From contig CANRFR010000009.1 in assembly GCA_947629945.1 (NCBI GenBank), positions 1 to 44,964 of the forward strand: DNA of 44,964 nucleotides. Direction: 5' to 3'. This DNA is from an uncultured Clostridia bacterium. GTDB taxonomy: Bacteria; Bacillota; Clostridia; Oscillospirales; Ruminococcaceae. The translations under genes were made by a program, and so were the position numbers. The number at the start of each line of letters is the position of its first letter. Within the stretch, counting starts at the first letter, position 1. A model generated the notes under the pieces. The model was not told where the DNA came from and searched no databases. It worked only from the letters and a program-made list of their open reading frames with translations. Below, piece by piece: positions 19,016-28,787 of the stretch.

Positions 19016-19420
19016 TTAGGCGATGAACTTCTTAACGCTTTCGGGAAGTTCGCCGTTATCCGCGGAAACCGTGAGCGTTACCGTGGTGTTGGGCGTGATC
19101 TTCGCAAGCTTGTCGAACATCTCGCCGAGCTTTGCGTAATCGCGTCCCGTGATTTTCAAGGTAGCGTCGACAAAGATGTCGGTGCAGTCGTGGTCGCTGG
19201 AAAGAATACCCGCAATGAAGCCGTAGAATGCGTCCATACCCTCAACCGCGTAGTCCTCGATGTTGACCAGACGTACCTTGTAGGTGATATCCGTGTTCAG
19301 CGAAGAGCCTTTCTGGATAGCCACAACGTTGCCGTTGGACTTCTTCTCCGCCTCGTGGATAGCGTCAATGAGAATTTTTGTCTTTCCCGAACCCTTGTTT
19401 CCCGTAATGATCTTAACCAT
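19016..19420 (-). CDS. Small P-loop NTPase-like protein of unknown function
   Basis: This 134-residue protein begins MVKIITGNKGSGKTKILID; GNKGSGKT is a complete Walker A at residues 7-14. A hydrophobic strand ending in acid, DIFVDATLK near residue 81, could be Walker B. No further conserved ATPase motifs are seen, so it is shorter than MoxR, PilT or other known ATPase families. Its coding frame is intact with a GGAGG ribosome site. It lies alone between pgi and rpmF. Function unknown. Confidence 0.85.
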   Translation of the reverse strand: MVKIITGNKGSGKTKILIDAIHEAEKKSNGNVVAIQKGSSLNTDITYKVRLVNIEDYAVEGMDAFYGFIAGILSSDHDCTDIFVDATLKITGRDYAKLGEMFDKLAKITPNTTVTLTVSADNGELPESVKKFIA

Positions 19421-19472
19421 AGTTTTGTCCTCCGTTATTATAGCGCCGTAGCGCGTTATTCATATAAAATTA

Positions 19473-20813
19473 TCAGCCGTTGATCTTTGCTTCAAGCGCC
19501 GCTTTCTGATCTTCGTAACCCGGCTTTCCGAGCAGCGCGAACATATTCTTCTTATAGCTTTCAACTCCGGGCTGATTGAACGGGTTCACGCCCAGCAGAT
19601 AGCCGCTTACGCCGCACGCCATCTCAAAGAAGTAGATCATACCTCCAAGCTCGTGCTCGTCAAGAGCGGGCACTTCCAGAACGATATTCGGAACGCCGCC
19701 CTCGGTATGTGCAATAACCGTACCCTCAAAAGCCTTGCGGTTTACAATGCTCATATCCTGATTTGAAAGGAAGTTCAAACCGTCAACGTTGTCGGGATCG
19801 TCCTTGACGAACAAGTCTTTCTGCGGTGCGGCAAACTGCACGACCGTCTCGAACATAACGCGCGAACCGTCCTGAACGAACTGCCCCATAGAGTGCAAGT
19901 CTGTTGAGAACACCGCGCCCGACGGGAACAAGCCCTTGTTGTCCTTGCCCTCGCTTTCGCCGTAGAGCTGCTTGAACCACTCCACCATCATCATAAAGCT
20001 GTTTTCGTAGCTTACGAGCATTTCAACCGACTTACCCTTTTGCCGGAGAATATTTCTCAATGCCGCGTATTTGCAAGCCGTGTTCTTCTCAATGTCAAAG
20101 GTGGAGTACTCCTCGCGAGCGTCCGCCGCGCCTTTCATCAAAGCGTCGATATCGCAGCCCGCGCAAGCTATCGGCAGAAGTCCCACAGCCGTCAGCACCG
20201 AGAAGCGTCCGCCCACATCGTCGGGAACCACGAACGTTTCATAGCCCATTTTATCGGAAAGCTCTTTAAGCGTACCTTTCGCTTTGTCGGTGGTCGCGTA
20301 AATACGGCTCTTCGCGCCCTCCTCGCCGTAGCGTTCAACAAGCAGGTCTCTGAAAACTCTGAACGCCAGCGCCGGCTCGGTGGTAGTGCCCGACTTCGAG
20401 ATAATGTTTACCGAAAAGTCCTTATCCTTAACAAGCGATATTACCTCGTTTAAATATGTGGGCGAAATGCTGTTGCCGCAGAAGTAGATCTCTGGAGTGT
20501 CTTTTGCCAGCGAATTGTACAGCGTGGACTTCAGCGCCTCGATAACCGCCCTCGCGCCGAGATACGAGCCGCCTATGCCGATAACGATCAGCACCTTGCT
20601 GTCGGCTTTGATTTTCGCCGCGGCTTTCTTGATCCGCTCGAACTCGTCCTTATCGTAGTTCACGGGCAGATCTATCCAGCCCAAAAAATCATTGCCCGCT
20701 CCCGACTTTGACATCAGCGTATCATACGCCGTTTTCACGGCAGGTGCGTATTCCGCCAATTCGTGGGGACGGACAAAGTCCTTTAAGTATTTGTCGTCAA
20801 GTTTGATGCTCAT
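19473..20813 (-). CDS. pgi: Glucose-6-phosphate isomerase
   Basis: This 446-residue glycolytic enzyme interconverts glucose 6-phosphate and fructose 6-phosphate. The sugar-isomerase motifs [16 protein letters not shown] and [15 protein letters not shown], the Pgi signature with [16 protein letters not shown], and the C-terminal [21 protein letters not shown] are clear. The short length fits the Bacillus/Clostridium branch. Strong AAAGGAG site and own promoter. Confidence 0.97.
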   Translation of the reverse strand: MSIKLDDKYLKDFVRPHELAEYAPAVKTAYDTLMSKSGAGNDFLGWIDLPVNYDKDEFERIKKAAAKIKADSKVLIVIGIGGSYLGARAVIEALKSTLYNSLAKDTPEIYFCGNSISPTYLNEVISLVKDKDFSVNIISKSGTTTEPALAFRVFRDLLVERYGEEGAKSRIYATTDKAKGTLKELSDKMGYETFVVPDDVGGRFSVLTAVGLLPIACAGCDIDALMKGAADAREEYSTFDIEKNTACKYAALRNILRQKGKSVEMLVSYENSFMMMVEWFKQLYGESEGKDNKGLFPSGAVFSTDLHSMGQFVQDGSRVMFETVVQFAAPQKDLFVKDDPDNVDGLNFLSNQDMSIVNRKAFEGTVIAHTEGGVPNIVLEVPALDEHELGGMIYFFEMACGVSGYLLGVNPFNQPGVESYKKNMFALLGKPGYEDQKAALEAKING

Positions 20814-20878
20814 AATTTAAGCTCCTTTCCATTACGCCAACATTGAAAATTGAAGTTCAGACATAATGCTCTGATATT

Positions 20879-20907
20879 ATTATATAATAATTTTGAAATT
20901 TTTTCAA
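20879..20907 (-). promoter_or_regulatory. Promoter of pgi
   Basis: TTGAAA (20902-20907) and TATAAT (20879-20884) are 17 bases apart on the minus strand, in a very AT-rich stretch. The rest of the 193-base gap downstream of the DUF58 gene shows no clear terminator. Confidence 0.75.
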
Positions 20908-21007
20908 GGAGTTTTGCCCAATGCGCACTATTTTGTAGAAATCCAACTATTCAACAGCGCTTTTTTGTGCATTTTTTACAAAAGTATATTTTCTGTCGAT
21001 AAAACGC

Positions 21008-21976
21008 TTACACTGAAGATATCTGTGTAACAGCACCGTTTCCGGAAAACACCACCGAGGTCTCGGCGGGCGGAGCTTCTCCCGACGACGTACCCGAAGC
21101 CCCCGCATACTCGCGGAATGCCAGCCACTCGCGCATACGGTCGAGCGTTTCGGGCGTGGACGCGGTACGCTCTTCGCCCTTGTGCGCTATCTTGACCGTG
21201 CCGCCGCGTATAACAAGTCTGCTTGCAAGCGCAAACGCTTTATCGCAGCAGATAGGCAGAGCGTTTTCGGAAATATAAAGGTTGGTGGATTTGGAACCCG
21301 CGCTCTCGTCCAAGCGCACCATAAGCTTTCCTTTTTTCGCGGAGAGCTTATAGTTCACACGACGCGGCGAATCGCCCGGGATATACTCGCGGTGCTCGTA
21401 GCCCGGCAAACCGCCGTTAAGCGCCGTAAAGCCCTCCTCCACCTCTTCCTCCTCGGACGGAAGCGTATTCGGAAATATCTCGGGACCGTCGTATTCGACG
21501 ATTCTCGGCAGAACCGCCTTTTGGGTGCTTTGACCCAATGGAATCCTCTTGCGGACAAGTCCCAAAACGTCCCAAACCGCGGCTTCCGTAAGCTCAACTC
21601 GGTTGAGACCACTGTGCGATGTTCTGAAATCCGCCGTTACGCGTTTTTCTTTCCCGAAAACCAGCGCGGTGCGTATTTTTATCGGAAGTCCGTTTGAGCC
21701 TACGTCCACGCAAAGCTCTATAAACGGCAAAACGCAAAAGCCCGTTTTTTTCATAATAATCTCTATTTTGACTTTTCCGCCGCACTCCGAAACGCCGGAA
21801 AGCTCGGAAAGCTCCGCCTTGAAATGCCGCTTTGATATAAAGAAGATAACGAGCGACGCTATGGCGGTGCCGCCGAGAAGATAGATAAGAGCCCAGCCGA
21901 TATCGCCGTTTAAGAACAGCATAAATATGACAGCCAGAACAAGCATTGAAAATGTGCCGAGAAAATGCATACTCAT
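21008..21976 (-). CDS. DUF58 domain membrane protein
   Basis: This 322-residue protein has two membrane helices in the first 50 residues and then a DUF58 domain, marked by the HREYIPGDSPRRVNYKLSAK region (the REY-PGD-R-SA pattern). Such proteins usually occur with a MoxR ATPase and a transglutaminase-like membrane protein, in a module of uncertain role that may be linked to envelope quality. Here the transglutaminase protein is directly upstream (15-base gap), but no MoxR gene is present. Strong AAAGGAG site. Confidence 0.88.
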   Translation of the reverse strand: MSMHFLGTFSMLVLAVIFMLFLNGDIGWALIYLLGGTAIASLVIFFISKRHFKAELSELSGVSECGGKVKIEIIMKKTGFCVLPFIELCVDVGSNGLPIKIRTALVFGKEKRVTADFRTSHSGLNRVELTEAAVWDVLGLVRKRIPLGQSTQKAVLPRIVEYDGPEIFPNTLPSEEEEVEEGFTALNGGLPGYEHREYIPGDSPRRVNYKLSAKKGKLMVRLDESAGSKSTNLYISENALPICCDKAFALASRLVIRGGTVKIAHKGEERTASTPETLDRMREWLAFREYAGASGTSSGEAPPAETSVVFSGNGAVTQISSV

Positions 21977-21991
21977 CCGCTCCTTTGAGTT

Positions 21992-24157
21992 TTATTTACG
22001 CGCTTCGGCGGCTTTGCGGATCGATCGATAATTCCGAAACAGCCGCTTCACGTCCGCGTTATAGGTTCCGCCGCCGTAAAAAAGCGCGTCCGCCGCGTCG
22101 GTGATATCGCTCACCTCTTTATTCATCGAAAGCACCCGGGAAATTACCTGTCGGACTTCTCCGGTTGTGGTAGACTTGGGGTCGCCGCCGGAAATTTCAC
22201 AAGCAACTCTGCGGGTACGCAGATAGACCGTGCGAATTTTGCGGCTGCCGCTCATAAATCTGTAACAAAGTCCGAACCACATCTCGGACAGCTTCTTCCT
22301 GAAAATCACGACAAGTATCACGACGACCGCCAAAACCGCAGCGACAAGGAATATCACTCTTTGCATCTGCTTGCCCGCGCTTACCACCGTCGCGTATTTC
22401 GTGCCGTCTATCTCAAGCCAACCGCCGCCCGGAACGTATGCCGTCGCGAAAGCGTGCGCCTGATCGGCTTTCACCGTATAGCGCCCGTACAAATCAATAG
22501 ACGCGGAGTCCGTTTTTACCAAAAAGCCCTCGGTATAGCGCGCGGGAACGCCCGCCGCTCGAAGCAGCAATGTTGAAGCGGTCGCGAAATCCGTACAGAT
22601 ACCGCGCTTGCTTTTAAATAAGAAGTATTCTGCGGTATGCTCTTGAGGTACAAAGTTAAGGTCGTAATAAAAGCCGTCCGTATCGAACCACTTTTCGATA
22701 GCTTTCGCCTTGTCGTAGTCGTTGTCCAGCCCCGCCGTAATTTGGTCGGCAAGAGCTTGTATCCTCGGAGTTATCGCGTCGTCAAGCATTTCATCGAGAT
22801 ATACCTCCGCGTCGGCGTAAACGTTCTCGAACGCTCTTGCCGTTTCTCTTTCGATAACGCCCTCGTCGACGGCGGCGTCCAGCAGAGCGTAATACTCGTC
22901 GCTTGAAAGTCCGGACAAATACCGCGCAAAATCCGGATTGGTCTCGCTCCCGTAGAATTGCAGATAATAAGTGGGATTTACGCCAAACGGCTCCCTTGTA
23001 TATATCTCGTCCACGCCGTTTCGGTATGTCGGCTGAGTATATCCTTGTATGGCGGCGTCGAACGTGCCGCTCGGATGCATTACCACGGCGGTGTTTGAAC
23101 CGTCCACCACCTGTATGGTCATATAGGTGCTCCCGGCTCTGTTGGAGGGAATATCGGGCAGTTGTAAAAGCTCGTCGGCAAAATCGGCAAGCGCGCCGTT
23201 CTTTGCCGCTTTTTTCAGATCCGCACCAAGCTTGTTATAATTCAAAAGCCGCTGCTCGGATTCCCAATCGGAAGTGCCCATCGTGTATTTTTGGCTGTAG
23301 GTCCAGCCGTCCTTTCCGCGAAATTTATCGAAAGACTGGGTTATCACGTTTCGCGGAGTATCCGTCATCACATAAAACAGCATATTATCGGCGGGCTGGT
23401 TGTTTCCCATGTTCGGCGCGGCGCTCTGCGTAAAGTTGCTTAAGGACTGCCGTCCGTATAATCTCGCCGAAAAACGCGCGGCGTCAAGATACTCCGAATA
23501 GGGCGTTCTGTCGCTTCGCGGTATCAAAAGCAGCAATACCGCAGCAGCAGCGCCGAATATTCCGAAAGCAGCCAGACGCTGACGGCGCGCGCCCGAGTCC
23601 TCAACATAGCGATTCTCGTCGGGGTGTTCCTCATGCGAAACGCCCATCGCCGCGACAAAATAACCCGCCGCCAGAAAAGCAATCAGTCCCGCGGGCAGCG
23701 TTCCGATAGTTCGGGAACTCAAAATAAGCGGAGCAAGCGCGGGCAGCAGCAAAAATCCGCGTCTCGGCAGCCGCACCGAAAAATAAAACACCGGATAAGT
23801 CAGCAACAGCGAAAAAAGCCCTATCGTGCCCGCCGCCAACAGAACGTCAAAATAGTCGGACGTTCGGTAGATAAACTCTATCAAGGCTATCTGACCCTTT
23901 ACGGCGCTCACAGACGAACACAGCAGCACCACTCCCGCAAACAATCCCATAAAAGCCAGAAAAGACATTATTTTTTTGCTTCGCAAAGAGTAAAACAGCA
24001 TATATATCCCGCAGCTCAGCACCGTCATGATTATCGTGCAGATAACGACGTAATCACGGCACAGCAGGTACATCATCACAGTGCTTATCGCGCAAAGATA
24101 AACAAACGCGGCAAGATTCTCCGCGCCGTTAAATACGGGCTTCGATCTTTTTTTCAT
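21992..24157 (-). CDS. Transglutaminase-like membrane protein (TgpA-like)
   Basis: This 721-residue protein has about seven membrane helices in the first 210 residues. A large extracellular region follows, with a papain-like transglutaminase fold: Cys about residue 520 in GICTDFATAS, His about 569 in DQAHAFA, Asp about 583 in WLEIDGT. Another membrane helix near residues 605-625 precedes a cytoplasmic tail. The catalytic triad is intact. It starts four bases after the RNA methyltransferase stop and is followed by the DUF58 gene. Confidence 0.9.
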   Translation of the reverse strand: MKKRSKPVFNGAENLAAFVYLCAISTVMMYLLCRDYVVICTIIMTVLSCGIYMLFYSLRSKKIMSFLAFMGLFAGVVLLCSSVSAVKGQIALIEFIYRTSDYFDVLLAAGTIGLFSLLLTYPVFYFSVRLPRRGFLLLPALAPLILSSRTIGTLPAGLIAFLAAGYFVAAMGVSHEEHPDENRYVEDSGARRQRLAAFGIFGAAAAVLLLLIPRSDRTPYSEYLDAARFSARLYGRQSLSNFTQSAAPNMGNNQPADNMLFYVMTDTPRNVITQSFDKFRGKDGWTYSQKYTMGTSDWESEQRLLNYNKLGADLKKAAKNGALADFADELLQLPDIPSNRAGSTYMTIQVVDGSNTAVVMHPSGTFDAAIQGYTQPTYRNGVDEIYTREPFGVNPTYYLQFYGSETNPDFARYLSGLSSDEYYALLDAAVDEGVIERETARAFENVYADAEVYLDEMLDDAITPRIQALADQITAGLDNDYDKAKAIEKWFDTDGFYYDLNFVPQEHTAEYFLFKSKRGICTDFATASTLLLRAAGVPARYTEGFLVKTDSASIDLYGRYTVKADQAHAFATAYVPGGGWLEIDGTKYATVVSAGKQMQRVIFLVAAVLAVVVILVVIFRKKLSEMWFGLCYRFMSGSRKIRTVYLRTRRVACEISGGDPKSTTTGEVRQVISRVLSMNKEVSDITDAADALFYGGGTYNADVKRLFRNYRSIRKAAEARK

Positions 24158-24161
24158 AGCA

Positions 24162-25280
24162 TCACCTGAAATAAGAATATAGTCTGCACATCAGCATTCC
24201 ATTATATAATTTGCGGTTTTTATCGGCTTTGGCGCCGAATATTTTCTCAAAATCCTCATCGGGCGTAATTGCATAAAGCTGATTGCCGCCAAGCGGCAAA
24301 AGTTTTTTGCCCATCACCGCGTAAAGTTCGCGAGCTTCGTCCACTTCCAGCATACGTTCGCCGTACGGAGGATTTGTGAGTATCTTCGCGGAATGTTTAG
24401 GATACTCAAAGTCCGATATATCGCGAAGCTCCGCCTTAACATAATCCGCAACGCCCGCCTTTTTCGCGTTTTCGTTCGTTAAACGCACGCATTCGGGGTC
24501 GTTGTCGTATCCGAGCGCTTTAAAGCCCGAGTCCGTTTTGATATTTGAGTGCGCTTCCTCACGCGCGGCGTTCCAAGCGCTTTCGGGAAGGAATTTCATA
24601 CGCTCTCCCGCGAAACGGCGGTTCAAACCCGGCGCGATATTCAGCGCCTTATACGCGGCTTCTATAAGCAAGGTTCCCGAACCGCAGAACGGGTCGATAA
24701 CAAGGTCGTTTTCGCGCACTCTCGCGATATCGGCAATACACGCCGCCAATGTTTCGCGAATAGGCGCGGCGTTGCTCACTGCGCGATAGCCGCGCTTATG
24801 CAATCCGTCGCCGCTGGTGTCGAGCATAAGCGTAAACTCGTCTTTCAAAAGCTGAAAGCGAATTTGACACAACTCGCCGTTTTCGGGCAGAATGTTTGTT
24901 CCGTAAGCCTTACCCAAGCTCACCGCCATTGCTTTTTTGACGATTTTCTGTATCGCCGGGATACTCGTGAGCTTTGATTTCAGCGAACTTCCCTTATTCG
25001 GGAATTGGTCGTTTTTGCCGATATATTCCGAAAGCGGCAGCCTTTTTATACCCTCGAACAGCTCGTCGAACGTTTTCGCCGAAAATCTTCCCAAAACCAC
25101 GCATATTCTTTCGGCGGTCGCGCAGAAGATATTCGCGCGGGCACAGGTTTCGGCGTTTCCCGAAAAGAAAACGCGTCCGTCCTCGGCTCTCACGTTTTCC
25201 GCGCCCAGTCTTTTCAACTCAAACGAGAGCGTTTTTTCCACGCCGAAGCGGCAAGGAGCCACAAAATTCATCATATTCAT
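24162..25280 (-). CDS. THUMP-domain 23S rRNA guanine methyltransferase-like protein
   Basis: This 372-residue protein resembles the RlmL/YpsC family. It has an N-terminal ferredoxin-like and THUMP region (residues 1-160), then a UPF0020 methyltransferase domain with the SAM motif DPFCGSGT (about 197-204) and catalytic NPPYGERM (about 303-310). The expected activity is N2-methylation of a 23S rRNA guanine. Its ATG overlaps the purD stop as ATGA, so translation is coupled. It lacks the second methyltransferase domain found in gamma-proteobacterial RlmKL. Confidence 0.9.
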   Translation of the reverse strand: MNMMNFVAPCRFGVEKTLSFELKRLGAENVRAEDGRVFFSGNAETCARANIFCATAERICVVLGRFSAKTFDELFEGIKRLPLSEYIGKNDQFPNKGSSLKSKLTSIPAIQKIVKKAMAVSLGKAYGTNILPENGELCQIRFQLLKDEFTLMLDTSGDGLHKRGYRAVSNAAPIRETLAACIADIARVRENDLVIDPFCGSGTLLIEAAYKALNIAPGLNRRFAGERMKFLPESAWNAAREEAHSNIKTDSGFKALGYDNDPECVRLTNENAKKAGVADYVKAELRDISDFEYPKHSAKILTNPPYGERMLEVDEARELYAVMGKKLLPLGGNQLYAITPDEDFEKIFGAKADKNRKLYNGMLMCRLYSYFR

Positions 25281-26563
25281 TTAAGAGCCTTCGCTCCTAT
25301 ATCCTTACGGTAATGCGCTTTCTCGAACGAAATAGTGCCGACTGCTTCATAAGCCTTATCCAAAGCAGTGCGGAGATCTTCATCAACAGACGTCACGCCC
25401 AGCACTCTGCCGCCCGCAGTGTAAAATTTACCGTTGTCCAACTTTGTGCCCGCGTGATAAACGTAGGCGCTGTTTGCCGCGTTTACCGCCTGTCCGTCCG
25501 AGTTCAGACCGCTTATCTCCTTACCGGTTTCGTACTTTTCGGGATAGCCGCCGCTCGCCATTACTACGCACGCGCAAGAGTTTTTGCTCCACTTGATGTC
25601 GAGCGAGTCAAGGCGCTCCTCCCGAATAGCCTCCATAATGTCCACCAAATCGGTATCAAGAAGCGGCAACACCACCTGAGCCTCGGGGTCGCCGAAACGC
25701 GAGTTGTACTCAACAACTTTAGCGCCGTCTTTAGTCAACATAAGTCCGAAGTACAGACAGCCCTTGAACGGTCTGCCCTCGGCGCTCATAGCCGCAACGG
25801 TCGGCTTGAAGATCTTTTCCATACATTCCTCGGCAATCTTCTCGGTGTAAAGAGGGTTGGGCGCGATAGTTCCCATACCGCCCGTGTTCAAACCCTCGTC
25901 GCCGTCCAGCGCGCGCTTGTGATCCATTGAGGACACCATGGGCTTTACGGTTTTACCGTCCGTAAACGCCAGAACCGTGACCTCCGTTCCCTCCATAAAC
26001 TCTTCTATGACTATCTCGCTGCCGCTTTTTCCGAATTTTCCGTCAACAAGCATTGAATGAACAGCGGTCTTAGCTTCGTCAAAGTCCTTGGCGATGATAA
26101 CTCCTTTTCCGAGAGCCAGTCCGTCCGCTTTGATAACCGCGGGGTAGCTGTTCCGCTTTTTTATGTACTCGACCGCCTTGTCCTCGTCCGTAAACGTTTC
26201 GTAAGCCGCCGTCGGAATATTGTACTTCTTCATAAGTCCCTTTGAAAACGCCTTGCTGCCCTCAATTATCGCGGCGTTCGCTTTGGGTCCGAAAGTCTTG
26301 AAACCTTTTTCGTTGAGTTTGTCCACCAATCCCATTACAAGCGGGTCATCGGGAGCTACGAAAACATAATCCGGCTGTAATTTTTCCGCAAGAGCCAACA
26401 TGCCGTCCAAGTCCGTTGCCTTGATCTCGGGGAAACACTCGGCGATCGCGGAAATGCCGCCGTTGCCCGGGGCGCACCAGAGTTTGTCGGTTTTCGTCGA
26501 TTTGGAGAGCGCACGGGCTATCGCGTGTTCTCTGCCGCCGCCGCCGATTATCAAAATTTTCAT
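25277..26563 (-). CDS. purD: Phosphoribosylamine-glycine ligase
   Basis: This 428-residue ATP-grasp enzyme makes glycinamide ribonucleotide in purine synthesis. It has the N-terminal MKILIIGGGGREHAIA, PVVIKADGLALGKGV-like PAVIKADGLALGKGVI, and the metal-binding YNSRFGDPEAQ segment. The start at 26563 has AAAGG upstream; a longer frame would begin inside a leader hairpin. Other pur genes are not nearby, which is unusual since purD is often the last gene of a pur operon. Confidence 0.97.
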   Translation of the reverse strand: MKILIIGGGGREHAIARALSKSTKTDKLWCAPGNGGISAIAECFPEIKATDLDGMLALAEKLQPDYVFVAPDDPLVMGLVDKLNEKGFKTFGPKANAAIIEGSKAFSKGLMKKYNIPTAAYETFTDEDKAVEYIKKRNSYPAVIKADGLALGKGVIIAKDFDEAKTAVHSMLVDGKFGKSGSEIVIEEFMEGTEVTVLAFTDGKTVKPMVSSMDHKRALDGDEGLNTGGMGTIAPNPLYTEKIAEECMEKIFKPTVAAMSAEGRPFKGCLYFGLMLTKDGAKVVEYNSRFGDPEAQVVLPLLDTDLVDIMEAIREERLDSLDIKWSKNSCACVVMASGGYPEKYETGKEISGLNSDGQAVNAANSAYVYHAGTKLDNGKFYTAGGRVLGVTSVDEDLRTALDKAYEAVGTISFEKAHYRKDIGAKALK

Positions 26564-26587
26564 ATCAATCAACCTTTCTTTTTTAGC

Positions 26588-26600
26588 CGCTCGGAGCGGA
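26588..26600 (-). other. Leader hairpin before purD
   Basis: CCGCTC and GAGCGG form a 6-bp stem with a one-base centre, followed by CTAAAAAAGAAAGG with the purD ribosome site. The same layout (hairpin, then AAAGAAAGG) is found before the Lrp gene. Confidence 0.4.
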
Positions 26601-26633
26601 CAAATCATTATACTATTTTATTATAGCACATTT

Positions 26634-26662
26634 ATTATAGCACACTCGAAGAAAAAATGCAA
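26634..26662 (-). promoter_or_regulatory. Promoter of purD with tandem -10 boxes
   Basis: TTGCAT (26657-26662) and TATAAT (26634-26639) are 17 bases apart on the minus strand. Two further perfect TATAAT hexamers follow at 26620-26625 and 26607-26612, and GTGCTATAATAAA occurs twice in tandem. Confidence 0.7.
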
Positions 26663-26743
26663 GAGGTCAGAGCCGTTCACACCTCTATATTACGAAAAAT
26701 TCACTTGAAACATAAAATCAAAAGACTTTCTTCCAAATTGCAA

Positions 26744-26768
26744 AATCCCCCGAATGAAACAGGGGATT
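26744..26768 (-). terminator. Terminator after the 26776 membrane gene
   Basis: AATCCCC and GGGGATT form the stem around an 11-base loop, followed on the minus strand by TTGCAATTT. It lies just past the stop codon of the membrane protein gene. Confidence 0.65.
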
Positions 26769-26775
26769 GGCAAAG

Positions 26776-27279
26776 TCATATACCGATTTTTTTCAGCTTG
26801 CTTATGTAGATCGCCCACATAAACAGCGGCTCCTGCCAGCAGAACCACAGCGCATTGAAAAATCCGCCGTTTCCCGCTTTAACGGAACACACTATCATTA
26901 TAACAAGCGCGGCGGCAAGCATTAAAGTGTTTGAAATTAAAAAAACTTTCCACGCATAAGGCAGCTCCTCGGCATTGGCGGAGGGATTTTTCCTAAACGC
27001 AAGGTAACGGAAAATGCCCCAAGCCGTTGGCATTATCGTGAACTCCAAAATCAACATAAGCACGATAAACCCGCCGACGATCACACCGTTTCCGACAGCC
27101 GCGCACCCTTTCGCTAAAAGCGTAAAATCCGCACCGTCAAAGGTCACGCTGCTGATGTCATTCGTGTTTATCAGCGGCTTATCAATTACGGAGCAGAACC
27201 CCGCCGCTATCCACAACGTTATCAAGGAAAGTATCGCCGCTATTATCGTTACGGCAATCTTCCTGTTTTTTGAGGTCAA
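26776..27279 (-). CDS. Hypothetical four-helix membrane protein
   Basis: This 167-residue protein has membrane helices at about residues 9-28, 63-85, 110-132 and 138-158. The start is a TTG at 27279, six bases after the strong site AAAGGAG, with the frame reading MTSKNRKIAVTII. I recognise no family. It lies 36 bases after the UPF0210 gene and may be transcribed with it. Confidence 0.75.
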   Translation of the reverse strand: MTSKNRKIAVTIIAAILSLITLWIAAGFCSVIDKPLINTNDISSVTFDGADFTLLAKGCAAVGNGVIVGGFIVLMLILEFTIMPTAWGIFRYLAFRKNPSANAEELPYAWKVFLISNTLMLAAALVIMIVCSVKAGNGGFFNALWFCWQEPLFMWAIYISKLKKIGI

Positions 27280-27315
27280 TTGAGTCTCCTTTCATTGATC
27301 CGCTTCCGTTTAGGC

Positions 27316-28668
27316 TTAATTCTTAAGGCTCTGAAGCGGCGCGGGAATACGTCCGCCGCGCGAAATAAACTTCGACGAGCTGAACTTGCTTACGGGCATA
27401 ACGGGACCGCTGCCGAAAAGTCCGCCGAACTCGAGCGTTTCTCCCTCTTTCATACCGATAGCGGGAATTACGCGCACGGCGGTGGTCTTGGAGTTCACCA
27501 TGCCGATAGCCGCCTCGTCCGCGATTATAGCGGAAATCGTGTCTGCGGAGGTGTCACCCGGAATTACTATCATATCCAGTCCCACGGAGCATACCGCTGT
27601 CATTGCTTCAAGCTTTTCAAGGGTCAAAGAACCTCTGATCGCCGCGTCTATCATACCTGCGTCCTCGGAAACGGGTATAAACGCGCCCGAAAGTCCTCCG
27701 ACGTGAGAAGAAGCCATAACGCCGCCTTTCTTTACAGCGTCGTTTAACAGTGCAAGACACGCCGTAGTGCCGTGCGCGCCGCAGCTTTCAAGTCCGATTT
27801 CCTCAAGAATATGAGCTACGGAGTCGCCGACTGCGGGCGTGGGAGCAAGCGACAAATCGACAATGCCGAAAGGAACTCCCAGCCGCTTTGAAGCCTCGGT
27901 ACCGACCAATTGACCCATTCTGGTAATTTTAAACGCGGTTTTCTTGATAACGTCGGCGATCTCGCTGATGTTAGCGTCGGGGTGCTTTGCCAATGCCGCT
28001 CTTACAACTCCGGGACCGGATACTCCAACGTTTATCTCACAGTCGTACTCGCCCACGCCGTGGAACGCGCCCGCCATAAACGGGTTATCCTCGGGAGCGT
28101 TGCAGAACACAACTATCTTCGCCGCACCGAAGCAATGATCGTCCTTGGTTTTCTCGGCGGCTTGCTTTACTATCTTGCCCATTATCGCCACCGCGTCCAT
28201 ATTTATACCCGCCTTTGTCGAGCCTATATTCACGGAAGAGCAAAGGTTCGTGGTTTCCGCCAAAGCCTCCGGAATGCTTTCGATAAGCTCCCTGTCGCCC
28301 GCCGAAAATCCCTTTTGCACAAGCGCCGAATAGCCGCCGATGTAGTTCACGCCCGTGCCCTCGGCTACTCTTTGCAGAGTTTTCGCGTACTTCACGGGGT
28401 CTCCCGAAGCCGCCGAAACCATAGCTATCGGCGTTACCGAAATGCGCTTGTTGATTATCGGGATACCGTACTGTTTCTCGATATCCTCGCCCGTTTTAAC
28501 CAAGTTCTCCGCTTTCCGCATCATCTTTTCGTAGATCTTTTCGCATGCGCGGTCAGCGTCGCTGTCCATACAGTCTAAAAGGGAGATTCCCATAGTTATC
28601 GTTCTGATATCGAGGTTTTCCTCCTGTATCATCTTTATAGTCTCCAAAATATCGCCCGTGTTTAGCAT
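27316..28668 (-). CDS. UPF0210 / PFL (DUF711) family protein
   Basis: This 450-residue protein matches the widely conserved UPF0210 family, distantly related to glycyl-radical (pyruvate formate-lyase-like) folds but without the glycyl-radical loop. Recognisable segments are [25 protein letters not shown]-like [46 protein letters not shown] and the [16 protein letters not shown]-terminus. Biochemical role unknown. It is paired with an ACT-domain protein, a common arrangement in Firmicutes. Confidence 0.93.
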   Translation of the reverse strand: MLNTGDILETIKMIQEENLDIRTITMGISLLDCMDSDADRACEKIYEKMMRKAENLVKTGEDIEKQYGIPIINKRISVTPIAMVSAASGDPVKYAKTLQRVAEGTGVNYIGGYSALVQKGFSAGDRELIESIPEALAETTNLCSSVNIGSTKAGINMDAVAIMGKIVKQAAEKTKDDHCFGAAKIVVFCNAPEDNPFMAGAFHGVGEYDCEINVGVSGPGVVRAALAKHPDANISEIADVIKKTAFKITRMGQLVGTEASKRLGVPFGIVDLSLAPTPAVGDSVAHILEEIGLESCGAHGTTACLALLNDAVKKGGVMASSHVGGLSGAFIPVSEDAGMIDAAIRGSLTLEKLEAMTAVCSVGLDMIVIPGDTSADTISAIIADEAAIGMVNSKTTAVRVIPAIGMKEGETLEFGGLFGSGPVMPVSKFSSSKFISRGGRIPAPLQSLKN

Positions 28669-28740
28669 TGTCTACTCCTTAACTTAAAAAATTTCAAAAT
28701 CTTGCAAACAATCCGACAAAGTCGGCGAAGCCGACACATT

Positions 28741-28772
28741 AACTGTCAATTGTCAACTGTACATTGTCAATT
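28741..28772. repeat. Fragment related to the atp-operon inverted repeat
   Basis: AACTGTCAATTGTCAACTGT followed by ACATTGTCAATT repeats the terminal unit of the 140-bp elements at 1968 and 4737. Only one arm is seen. It is preceded by a small hairpin (GTCGGC-GAA-GCCGAC, 28723-28737) and lies just after the ACT-domain gene. Confidence 0.6.
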
Positions 28773-28787
28773 TTGTGTAAACCGTTG

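Noticed and set aside
19016-19420. MoxR ATPase partner for the DUF58-transglutaminase pair
   Set aside because: Far too short, lacks AAA+ motifs beyond Walker A, and lies on the far side of pgi.
26563-26670. Purine riboswitch before purD
   Set aside because: The leader is too short and none of the conserved purine-riboswitch loop sequences are seen; only a small hairpin is present.
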